A stretch of 8,500 nucleotides of DNA from Flavobacteriaceae bacterium (GTDB lineage Bacteria > Bacteroidota > Bacteroidia > Flavobacteriales > Flavobacteriaceae). Within the stretch, counting starts at the first letter, position 1; every line of letters begins with the position of its first letter. Both the position numbers and the translations under genes were made by a program. The stretch is from contig JAUXCI010000101.1 of the NCBI GenBank assembly GCA_030618945.1, positions 1 to 8,500 of the forward strand, read 5' to 3'. Shown here piece after piece: positions 1 through 5,394 of the stretch. The notes beneath the pieces were generated by a model that did no database searches, was not told where the DNA came from, and saw only the letters and a program-made list of their open reading frames with translations.

Positions 1-183
1 ATCAATCAATATTATATACCCAATAAACTAATCATTGGTAGCACTAAAGAAAGTGACCTGCCTTTGTTAGCCTATAAATACAATGAGAATGAAACAACTA
101 TTTATATTTGTATCGATGGGGCCTGTAAATTACCGGTAACTGAATCTGCGGATGCCTTAAAACAAATTAGCAGTGGGTATTAA
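1..183 (+). CDS. Thioredoxin-domain protein (YyaL/DUF255 type), C-terminal tail only
   Basis: An open frame runs from the window edge to a TAA stop at 181-183, leaving 60 residues of a protein whose start lies outside. The tail contains TIYICIDGACKLPVTE followed by a short helix-like stretch (ADALKQI). The pattern of a beta strand, then C-x(4)-C, then LPVT, is how proteins of the YyaL/spermatogenesis-associated-20 family usually end: an N-terminal thioredoxin-like DUF255 domain followed by a six-hairpin glycosidase-like domain. The two cysteines seen here are in ICIDGACK. The biochemical role of the family is poorly defined. DUF1304 follows after 16 bases on the same strand, so the two may be co-transcribed. 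The assignment rests on the tail alone and is moderate; the presence of a real C-terminus in this frame is secure. Confidence 0.65.
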   Translation: MNQYYIPNKLIIGSTKESDLPLLAYKYNENETTIYICIDGACKLPVTESADALKQISSGY

Positions 184-199
184 TTAAACAATCAATAAA

Positions 200-559
200 A
201 TGCGCTTTATTTTTGTCTTTTTTGTGGCCTTAGTGGCCTTTGTACATATTTATTTTATGATCCTTGAGATGTTCTTGTGGACAAAACCGAAAGGTATGAA
301 GGCCTTTGGACTTTCAAAGGAGAAGGCAGAGGACTCAAAAGTACTCGCTGCCAATCAAGGCTTGTATAATGGATTTTTGGCAGCTGGATTGATCTGGGGC
401 CTTGTGGCCGAAAAAAATGAACTTATCATATTTTTCTTGATATGCGTTGTAATAGCCGGTATTTACGGGGCTTATTCAACAAAAAAAATAAAACTTTTTT
501 ATTTTCAATCGCTACCGGCTATCATAGCTTTATTATTAACCTGGTTTTCAGGTTATTAA
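200..559 (+). CDS. DUF1304 family small integral membrane protein
   Basis: This is a 119-residue, strongly hydrophobic protein with about four membrane helices (roughly residues 2-24, 53-70, 74-92 and 101-117). Features typical of DUF1304 are visible: a first helix with His16 and Glu23 ending at Trp27 (HIYFMILEMFLW), the sequence NQGLYNGFLAAG at 52-63, a GIYGAY turn at 87-92, and a QSLPA motif at 103-107. Family members are about 115-125 residues, so the gene looks complete. The ATG at 200 is the only sensible start and lies 16 bases after the preceding stop, with an AT-rich leader and no Shine-Dalgarno site, which is normal in Bacteroidetes. It probably sits in the cytoplasmic membrane. No reaction is established for the family, and its neighbours do not suggest one. 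Confidence 0.85.
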   Translation: MRFIFVFFVALVAFVHIYFMILEMFLWTKPKGMKAFGLSKEKAEDSKVLAANQGLYNGFLAAGLIWGLVAEKNELIIFFLICVVIAGIYGAYSTKKIKLFYFQSLPAIIALLLTWFSGY

Positions 560-605
560 CCTTGGCCTAGGAACACTTTGTATTGCTATCAATATTGATA
601 ATCAG
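560..605. other. Convergent intergenic gap with a 14-bp palindrome
   Basis: The 46 bases separate the stops of the DUF1304 gene (plus) and tsaB (minus). A perfect palindrome, TATCAATATTGATA, lies at 587-600. It has no clear spacer loop or GC-rich stem, and only a short A/T run (607-620) follows on the plus side. It could help end transcription from either side, but it is not a convincing intrinsic terminator. Confidence 0.3.
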
Positions 606-1286
606 CTAAAAATATTTTTTGGGCTTTCCCGCAACAAAATCCTTGAGGTAAAAAGGTTCAAAATAGGCGAGATCTTCAAAAGCTTTGTCCTTAAATTTAT
701 CATCCGCCAAAATGGCCATTTCATGAGAAGATGGGTATTTCCCGGCTAAGAACAAGGCATTTTTATGCTTGATAACATCAGCACATTTTTCTGCTCCGTC
801 TCCCAAAAAACAAACCTTTCCCTTTTCCAGAAGTTCTGTGAATGATTCCTGGTCAATAATTTCAGCCTTTGTTTCACGAACCTCAATATGATGACTATCA
901 AAAACCGCACTATACACCTCCATACGTCTGGCATCCAAAAGTGGAACCATGTAATCATATGTATTAGCTGGAATTTGCAAGGCCAGGCATTTCAAGGTAG
1001 CAATTGATATAAGCGGTATATTCAAGGCATAGCATAAGCCTTTAGCTGTTGAAACTCCAATGCGAAGTCCGGTATAAGAACCCGGACCTTTACTTACGGC
1101 AACGGCATCCAGATCCTTCATTTCGAGTTCAGCTACTTCTAACACTTCAAGGATAAAAGAATGGAGTTTTTCGGCATGTGAAAACTTTCCTTCGTTTAGT
1201 TCTTTAAAAGCAAGAATTTCAGTTCCGTCAGAAACGCTGACGGAACAATTTTTTGTGGAGGTTTCAATGTTTAAAATGATTCCCAA
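606..1286 (-). CDS. tsaB: tRNA threonylcarbamoyladenosine biosynthesis protein TsaB
   Basis: TsaB is the inactive ASKHA-fold partner of TsaD. With TsaE it forms the complex that transfers threonylcarbamoyl from TsaC's product to A37 of ANN-decoding tRNAs, in the cytoplasm. The protein is 226 residues, the usual size. It opens with the family phosphate-loop-like strand ILNIETSTKNCSVSV (residues 4-18), has SHAEKLHSFI at 36-45, and has the diagnostic KGPGSYTGLRIG at 66-77. The only good start is a TTG at 1284-1286: it places the first strand exactly where TsaB proteins begin, and an upstream ATG (1291-1293) is out of frame. The gene starts 21 bases after the TolC-family stop, so it is probably the last gene of that transcript. 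There is no functional link to TolC; this looks like simple operon sharing. Confidence 0.93.
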   Translation of the reverse strand: MGIILNIETSTKNCSVSVSDGTEILAFKELNEGKFSHAEKLHSFILEVLEVAELEMKDLDAVAVSKGPGSYTGLRIGVSTAKGLCYALNIPLISIATLKCLALQIPANTYDYMVPLLDARRMEVYSAVFDSHHIEVRETKAEIIDQESFTELLEKGKVCFLGDGAEKCADVIKHKNALFLAGKYPSSHEMAILADDKFKDKAFEDLAYFEPFYLKDFVAGKPKKYF

Positions 1287-1307
1287 AATACATTTATGGC
1301 TTAACTA

Positions 1308-2756
1308 TTATAAATCAGACACTGGAACCCCGTAATAATATTCTAATAATTTAACCCTAAAAATAAAGTCATACTTGGCATTCAGAAAATCTGAATTTGC
1401 ATTTACGAGTTGGTTCTTCATCTGGCTGTAATCAAAAGAATTTAATACACCAACGTCAAAACGTTCCTGGGCATAGGCAAATGACATCTCTCTTGCATCC
1501 AAAGATCTTTTTGCGGCATCATATAATTTCAATGCACCTAGAGCGTCAGTATACACTTGGTAAATGATCTTCTGCAAATCAAGTTCCTCTTGTTCCAACT
1601 GGTATTTTTGCTGTTCAAAATTTATTTTGGCTCTCCTTACATTATTGCTTGCTCTAAAACCGTTTAAAACAGGTATAGATAGAGACAATCCAAATGAACT
1701 TCCTTTGTTTTGATCTATTTGATCCCATAGCCCATCAGCTGGGCCAGTAATTGGTGAATAATTAGGGGCTATTACATTATCCCCGGTTGTTTGCACTTGT
1801 CCAATAACTTGAATTGGATTGTCTGGATCAATTTCTGATCCAATTATCCGATTTCTGTCTGAATATCTTGAATTCCAATTGTAAAATCCCGAAAGTGTTG
1901 GTTGCAAGGCGCCTTTAGCCAGTTTTATATCTTTTTCAGCAATATCAATATTTGCTTCAGCAACCTTGATCTCGTTTCTTGTTGCCAGCGCTTTTTCAAA
2001 TATCTTGTCAACTGAATATTCTGCAAGATTTATAAGTGGTAGGGTTTCAATTTCTTCAATTGCAATATCGAAGTTCTCAAAATCATCAAGCTGTAGTAAT
2101 TGAGCCAAGGATATCAGTGCAAGTTGAACCCTATTCTGTGTAATGATCAAATTTTGTTCATCACTTGCCAGCGTCGCTTCAACGTCTAATAGATCACCTC
2201 TAGGTATAGTTCCAGCTTCAACCAATTGGCTTGTTCTTGCCAGCTGCTCTCTGGTGATTTCTATTTGAGGTATGGCCACATTAACCGCTTCTTTACCAAA
2301 TAACACTTCCAAATAGGCGTTAATGACATATAAAGAAATGTCATCTTTCATTTTATCCAACTGGTACTGGCTGGCCAAAATACTCAATTCGGCTCGACGC
2401 AATTCATTCTGATTTCTCAAACCTCTGTAAATAGCAACACCCGAAGATAAACCTCCATTCGTTGTTTGCGTTGTTAGATTTACTAAAACTCCTGTAGTAG
2501 CATCAGTTGTTAGCCCCGAATTCCAGGAAGCTGCACTATTCAAATTCAGACTTGGAATAAAATTTCCAATAGCATCTCTCTTTCCAATTTCTGCCATAGC
2601 AATATTATTTTCAGATTGCTTAACGTTTATGTTATTGTCTATGGCATAATCAACACATTCTCTGAGGGTCCATTTTTTAACATTCGGGTTCGACTCTTGA
2701 GAATGGACAGATAAAAAGAAGCTGAACATTAAGGTCAGGGTAAGTATTGCTTTCAT
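1308..2756 (-). CDS. TolC family outer-membrane efflux protein
   Basis: The 482-residue protein begins with a signal peptide (about residues 1-19, hydrophobic TLTLMFSFFLSVHS then Q). The mature protein starts with KKWTLRECVDYAIDNNINVKQSE, the standard opening of an outer-membrane efflux (OEP) repeat. Long amphipathic helices follow, including a second repeat near residue 250 (KIFEKALATRNEIKVAEANI) and another helical hairpin near 365-470 (INFEQQKYQLEQEELDLQ, then SLDAREMSFAYAQERFDVG). TolC proteins form trimeric channels through the outer membrane and periplasm for RND, ABC or MFS exporters. No membrane-fusion protein or pump is present in the window, so the substrate cannot be inferred. The ATG at 2754-2756 is the natural start because the signal peptide follows directly. 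The gap of 77 bases upstream to the small CxxC gene shows no clear promoter. tsaB follows after 21 bases. Confidence 0.92.
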   Translation of the reverse strand: MKAILTLTLMFSFFLSVHSQESNPNVKKWTLRECVDYAIDNNINVKQSENNIAMAEIGKRDAIGNFIPSLNLNSAASWNSGLTTDATTGVLVNLTTQTTNGGLSSGVAIYRGLRNQNELRRAELSILASQYQLDKMKDDISLYVINAYLEVLFGKEAVNVAIPQIEITREQLARTSQLVEAGTIPRGDLLDVEATLASDEQNLIITQNRVQLALISLAQLLQLDDFENFDIAIEEIETLPLINLAEYSVDKIFEKALATRNEIKVAEANIDIAEKDIKLAKGALQPTLSGFYNWNSRYSDRNRIIGSEIDPDNPIQVIGQVQTTGDNVIAPNYSPITGPADGLWDQIDQNKGSSFGLSLSIPVLNGFRASNNVRRAKINFEQQKYQLEQEELDLQKIIYQVYTDALGALKLYDAAKRSLDAREMSFAYAQERFDVGVLNSFDYSQMKNQLVNANSDFLNAKYDFIFRVKLLEYYYGVPVSDL

Positions 2757-2833
2757 ATTTGTGAAATTTCAGTATTCGAATTTGACTAATAAGACGAGGT
2801 GATGAAAAAATTGTTACACTATTTTTATAATAA

Positions 2834-3052
2834 TTATTGAAGGTTGGATTTCTTCCAATTCCTATAGAACAAATAGAATGCCGTGGCAACTAAAATATAT
2901 GGGAAAGCCATCAGATATACAATCCCAGAATTAATTCCTTCGGCCACCTCTTCTCCCCCCTGTTCCACAACCGCTCTGCACATAGCACATTGACTATATG
3001 AAAGGTTGGGTATAATCAAAATAAACAGAAAGGCAAGACCTTTATAAATCAT
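2834..3052 (-). CDS. Small secreted/membrane protein with CxxC motif, uncharacterised
   Basis: This short gene encodes 72 residues. A hydrophobic N-terminus (about 5-18) ending in SYSQ looks like a signal peptide or first membrane helix. QCAMCRAVVEQGGEE follows at once, placing Cys22 and Cys25 just outside the membrane. A second hydrophobic segment (about 43-63, GIVYLMAFPYILVATAFYLFY) ends in a basic tail, RNWKKSN, that suggests a cytoplasmic C-terminus. The motif is CAMCR, not CxxCH, so it is not a c-type heme site. The position directly downstream of SCO and DUF420 hints at a role in oxidase assembly, redox or copper handling in the periplasm, but that is inference from neighbours. A lipoprotein is unlikely because the residues before Cys22 (YSQ) do not form a lipobox. 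The gene is real by coding pattern and position; its function is unknown. Confidence 0.8.
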   Translation of the reverse strand: MIYKGLAFLFILIIPNLSYSQCAMCRAVVEQGGEEVAEGINSGIVYLMAFPYILVATAFYLFYRNWKKSNLQ

Positions 3053-3068
3053 TGATATATCAATTTTT

Positions 3069-3083
3069 AAATCTCGAAGATTT
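3069..3083. repeat. Short hairpin in the leader of the CxxC protein gene
   Basis: AAATCT and AGATTT pair around a CGA loop, 17 bases before the start codon of the small CxxC gene. It is a six-base AT-rich stem with no U tract in the transcribed (minus) direction, so it is not a terminator. It may be a chance structure or a leader fold affecting translation. Confidence 0.25.
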
Positions 3084-3127
3084 CTTTTGCTTTTATTCTA
3101 AAACAATGGCTAAAATAAGTGAATAGT

Positions 3128-3145
3128 CAAAATTAGCCAAAATTA
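3128..3145 (-). promoter_or_regulatory. Tandem TAnnTTTG-type boxes before the small CxxC gene
   Basis: On the minus strand, TAATTTTG occurs twice, separated by GC; one copy overlaps the DUF420 stop codon. Each copy fits the Bacteroidetes -7 consensus TAnnTTTG. The -33 position is poor: no TTTG lies at the right distance. If used, transcription would start near 3120 and give a leader of about 70 bases for the CxxC-tolC-tsaB genes. The same stretch can also pair: TGGCTAA at 3107-3113 complements TTAGCCA at 3133-3139. A weak stem followed by a T-rich strand is therefore an alternative reading, as an end signal for the DUF420 transcript. Confidence 0.35.
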
Positions 3146-3661
3146 AATAGAATAATAAGGAAATATCATCAGATATACTATAACGCCACTTATAGTCACA
3201 TACAGCCACAAAGGGAAGGTAATCCTGGCAATTCTTTTATGCTTTTCAATATCATTGGTTATTGCCCTCACATAAGTGATCAGTACAAAAGGGATCACAG
3301 CAACCGAAAGCAGGATATGTGATATCAAAATAATATAATAAAGGTATTTTAAAATGCCTTCACCATCAAATGAAGTAGAATCAGATGTCATATGGTACAA
3401 TATGTACAAGACCAAAAAAAGTATTGAAAAAACAAGCGCCATTTTCATTAATCGCTCATGCATTTCAATCTTTTTGTTTTTTATCGCCCAAAAGGCGGTG
3501 ATTAATACAAGGGAAGTAACACCATTAATACTTGCATAAATAGGGGGCAAAAACAATGGTAATTCAATATCTAGTTTTACGCCAAATAAGGCGCCTACTG
3601 CCAAAGGGATGGCAATGGATAACAATATAATAATCCGATTGTATCTCTTTGTTGCTTCCAT
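3143..3661 (-). CDS. DUF420 family membrane protein, probable oxidase assembly factor
   Basis: Starting at the ATG at 3659-3661 the protein has 172 residues, MEATKRYNRIIILL onward. An in-frame ATG 48 bases earlier would lie inside the SCO gene and add a charged non-family extension (MAERRHQTSLKG), so the inner start is preferred. It is 8 bases past the SCO stop and is preceded by AAAGGA about 12 bases upstream. About five hydrophobic segments are visible. The histidines in EMHERLMKM, LYHMTSD, LISHILLSV and EKHKRIARITFPLW (residues 68, 90, 115 and 141) lie at or near segment ends and could bind heme or metal. DUF420 includes Bacillus YozB and, as I recall, staphylococcal CtaM, which is needed for an aa3-type oxidase. 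That, and its place directly after SCO, support a role in oxidase maturation in the cytoplasmic membrane. The precise activity is not known. Confidence 0.85.
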   Translation of the reverse strand: MEATKRYNRIIILLSIAIPLAVGALFGVKLDIELPLFLPPIYASINGVTSLVLITAFWAIKNKKIEMHERLMKMALVFSILFLVLYILYHMTSDSTSFDGEGILKYLYYIILISHILLSVAVIPFVLITYVRAITNDIEKHKRIARITFPLWLYVTISGVIVYLMIFPYYSI

Positions 3662-3669
3662 GGGCTCAA

Positions 3670-4305
3670 TTATTCCTTTAAGAGAAGTTTGATGTCTTCT
3701 TTCAGCCATTGAATCTCCTTTTCATCTAAGCCGTTGTAAAATTTAATCGGATTCTCTATATCTCCGTTCATCACTGTTCTGGATCTTATAAAACCATCCT
3801 TATCTATTAATGCAAATAAGCCTGAATGCTCAAATCCACCTTCGACGTCCTTATTCTCCCCGGCATACAATTTAAACCCATCATTAGAAAAAGAATAGAT
3901 TTCTTCTTTATCTCCTGTTAAAAAATTCCAGTTTTTTAAAGTCGCACCTTTCTCATCGGCATAAGTCTTAAGAACCTCAGGGGAATCTCTTTCCGGATCA
4001 ATTGAAATCGATACAATTCCAAAAGATGGGTTCCCATAAAATTCGTTTTGAACTTTTACCATGTTTTCGTTCATTCTCGGACAAATAGTAGGACATGAGG
4101 TAAAGAAGAATTCAACCACATAAACCTTATTTTTATAATCAGAATTTCCAATTAATAAACTGTGCTGATTCTCAAATTCAAAAGGAGGTACCTCTTCAAA
4201 TTTCATCAACTGTTTTTGATTGAAATTAGCAACAATTTTTGGCACGGCCCATATCCCAAAAATCAATATGACAAAAGCAATAGAAATATAAGAGTACTTC
4301 TTCAT
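3670..4305 (-). CDS. SCO1/SenC/PrrC family copper chaperone for cytochrome oxidase
   Basis: SCO proteins deliver copper to, and keep reduced, the CuA site of oxidase subunit II outside the cytoplasmic membrane. This 211-residue protein has an N-terminal membrane anchor (about residues 5-24) and then a thioredoxin-like domain. The copper ligands are all present: Cys71 and Cys75 in FTSCPTICPRMN (CxxxC) and His160 in FEHSGLFALIDKDG. The family strand SISIDPERDSPEVLKTYA lies at 99-116, and WNFLTGDKEEI at 126-136. Length and motif order match functional SCO proteins. It lies 11 bases downstream of the SCO-like gene and 8 bases upstream of DUF420, so the three are surely co-transcribed. The ATG start leads straight into a short basic segment and the anchor helix. 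The nearby subunit III and IV genes make the oxidase its obvious client. Confidence 0.94.
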   Translation of the reverse strand: MKKYSYISIAFVILIFGIWAVPKIVANFNQKQLMKFEEVPPFEFENQHSLLIGNSDYKNKVYVVEFFFTSCPTICPRMNENMVKVQNEFYGNPSFGIVSISIDPERDSPEVLKTYADEKGATLKNWNFLTGDKEEIYSFSNDGFKLYAGENKDVEGGFEHSGLFALIDKDGFIRSRTVMNGDIENPIKFYNGLDEKEIQWLKEDIKLLLKE

Positions 4306-4316
4306 CTTTTATTGGT

Positions 4317-4967
4317 TTAAATTTCTCTTTTATTCTTCTTCAAGGCAAGCCTGTATTCAGCCATGACCACTTTAACATCATCTACCATTTCCTGATGAAC
4401 TGTGGCAACAGATTCTGCATTATATCCAAATAGCAAACCTTCTTCTGCAGCTTCCTCATCATTTCTTCCTCTTAAGTTCAATTCTCTGTCAACAATAAAA
4501 GCATAAGGTGAATATGAATAATTATCCAGTTTATAACCGGTTTTTAGGCTATTGAACATGGTTTCAACCTGAGTTTTATCACCAAAAATAAAATGCCATT
4601 TATCAACATTATAAGTTGCTCCCAACTCTTTTTTAAGCTGTTTTGCATCTTCTTCAGCTCCTTTAGGTAAAACTATGACAAACTGAAACCCTTTAAATCC
4701 ATAAAAGTGTTTATAAATCTTTTCATTCAAATTAAGGGCATTGGTTTTATGTCTTAATAAATCTGACCCAAAGAAACACAAAACACTGATGTTTTTTTTA
4801 AGTGAAACCGAATCAGTTGAAGAAAACCCCTCAACATCATTTATTCCTGGTGTTAAAACCGGAAGTTTTGCAAAATTATTAGTACCTGTTAGAAGCACCA
4901 AATAAAACAATAAGGGTCCAAAGAAAAGGATAGATAAAACAATTGTATTTTTTCTGGATTTTGCCAT
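4317..4967 (-). CDS. Membrane-anchored SCO-like thioredoxin-fold protein lacking copper ligands
   Basis: The protein has 216 residues: a basic N-terminus, a membrane anchor (about 9-27), then a soluble domain facing the periplasm. Comparison by eye with the SCO protein next door shows a shared plan. ISVLCFFGSDLLRHKTN (60-76) aligns with the SCO VYVVEFFFTSCPTICPRMN region. WHFIFGDKTQVETMF...GYKL (124-146) aligns with WNFLTGDKEEIYSF...GFKL. SPYAFIVDRELNLRGR (153-168) aligns with SGLFALIDKDGFIRSR. Where SCO has its ligands this protein has Leu70, Lys74 and Tyr152; its single Cys64 lies in a different position. It therefore looks like a diverged SCO paralogue that cannot bind copper in the SCO way. 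It may be an accessory or structural partner in oxidase assembly. Standard searches may report it only as hypothetical. The gene starts 14 bases after a terminator-like hairpin. Confidence 0.85.
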   Translation of the reverse strand: MAKSRKNTIVLSILFFGPLLFYLVLLTGTNNFAKLPVLTPGINDVEGFSSTDSVSLKKNISVLCFFGSDLLRHKTNALNLNEKIYKHFYGFKGFQFVIVLPKGAEEDAKQLKKELGATYNVDKWHFIFGDKTQVETMFNSLKTGYKLDNYSYSPYAFIVDRELNLRGRNDEEAAEEGLLFGYNAESVATVHQEMVDDVKVVMAEYRLALKKNKREI

Positions 4968-4980
4968 AAAGTAAAGGTAT

Positions 4981-5011
4981 AAAAAAAGTGTTTTGAAAAC
5001 TCAAAACACTT
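4981..5011 (-). terminator. Intrinsic terminator between subunit IV and the SCO-like gene
   Basis: On the minus strand a perfect 10-bp stem (AAGTGTTTTG / CAAAACACTT) with a six-base loop is followed by five more Ts (4981-4985), giving a seven-base T run counting the stem end. This is a good Rho-independent terminator for the cyoE-oxidase subunit transcript, 21 bases after the subunit IV stop. Only about 13 bases separate it from the next start codon. A weak -7-like box, TACCTTTA (4972-4979, minus), lies in that gap. Confidence 0.75.
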
Positions 5012-5032
5012 GATGTATAAATTAGATTTAAT

Positions 5033-5380
5033 TTAATAGTAGGACCATCTTATCCAAGAAGCATCAATGATTCCCAATGCTTGCCCTTCATAGAGTACAA
5101 AAAAGGCCAGATAACAGATCAAAAATATCACAGGCCATACGATAGACCTTCTTAACCATGTTTTTTCATCTTTTAAATGCATGAAATACCAAGCAATTCC
5201 ATAGGCCTTTACAAGTGTCAAAATTAAAAATATCCAGTTCAACACACTTGTGCCCAAAACATTGGTTAGATTTAAAGAATCTGGTTTATTTATTCCTAGA
5301 ATAACTTCTACGATTGTTACCAAAGAAAGAAATGCAAAAACTTTCCAAATTAAAGCAGTATGTGATTTAGCGTGCGACAT
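5033..5380 (-). CDS. Cytochrome c oxidase subunit IV (CyoD/COX4 prokaryotic type)
   Basis: With the ATG at 5378-5380 the protein is 115 residues, MSHAKSHTALIWKVF onward, the usual size for bacterial subunit IV. A longer frame reaching 5431 would overlap the subunit III gene and add MGICIHFLLSDIKIKYN, which is just the antisense-free read-through of that gene's end in another frame, so it is rejected. Three membrane helices are visible (about 10-30, 47-68 and 79-99). Between helices two and three is the characteristic WYFMHLKDEKTWLRR (64-78). Small subunits of this type help assemble or stabilise the oxidase in the cytoplasmic membrane and carry no cofactor. The gene begins 14 bases after the long subunit III stop. 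It is followed by a hairpin terminator, suggesting it is the last gene of the oxidase subunit transcript. Confidence 0.9.
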   Translation of the reverse strand: MSHAKSHTALIWKVFAFLSLVTIVEVILGINKPDSLNLTNVLGTSVLNWIFLILTLVKAYGIAWYFMHLKDEKTWLRRSIVWPVIFLICYLAFFVLYEGQALGIIDASWIRWSYY

Positions 5381-5394
5381 ATTATATTTTATTT

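Noticed and set aside
537..555. A terminator hairpin at the end of the DUF1304 gene
   Set aside because: TAACCTG and CAGGTTA pair around GTTTT, but the structure is within the coding end and no T tract follows on the plus strand.
746..958. A 70-residue frame inside tsaB
   Set aside because: It is a same-strand alternate frame in a well-conserved gene, rich in unusual residues (Trp, Cys, Met) typical of out-of-frame translation.
2677..2889. A minus-strand 70-residue open frame across the tolC/CxxC gap
   Set aside because: It overlaps both the start of the TolC signal peptide and the end of the CxxC gene in another frame, with no plausible protein features.
2834..3052. The small CxxC protein as a c-type cytochrome or lipoprotein
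   Set aside because: The motif is CAMCR with no following His for heme attachment, and the residues before Cys22 (YSQ) do not make a lipobox.
3662..3709. A 16-residue extension of DUF420 overlapping the SCO gene
   Set aside because: The extension is charged and atypical; the ATG at 3659-3661 lies 8 bases past the SCO stop and gives the usual DUF420 N-terminus.
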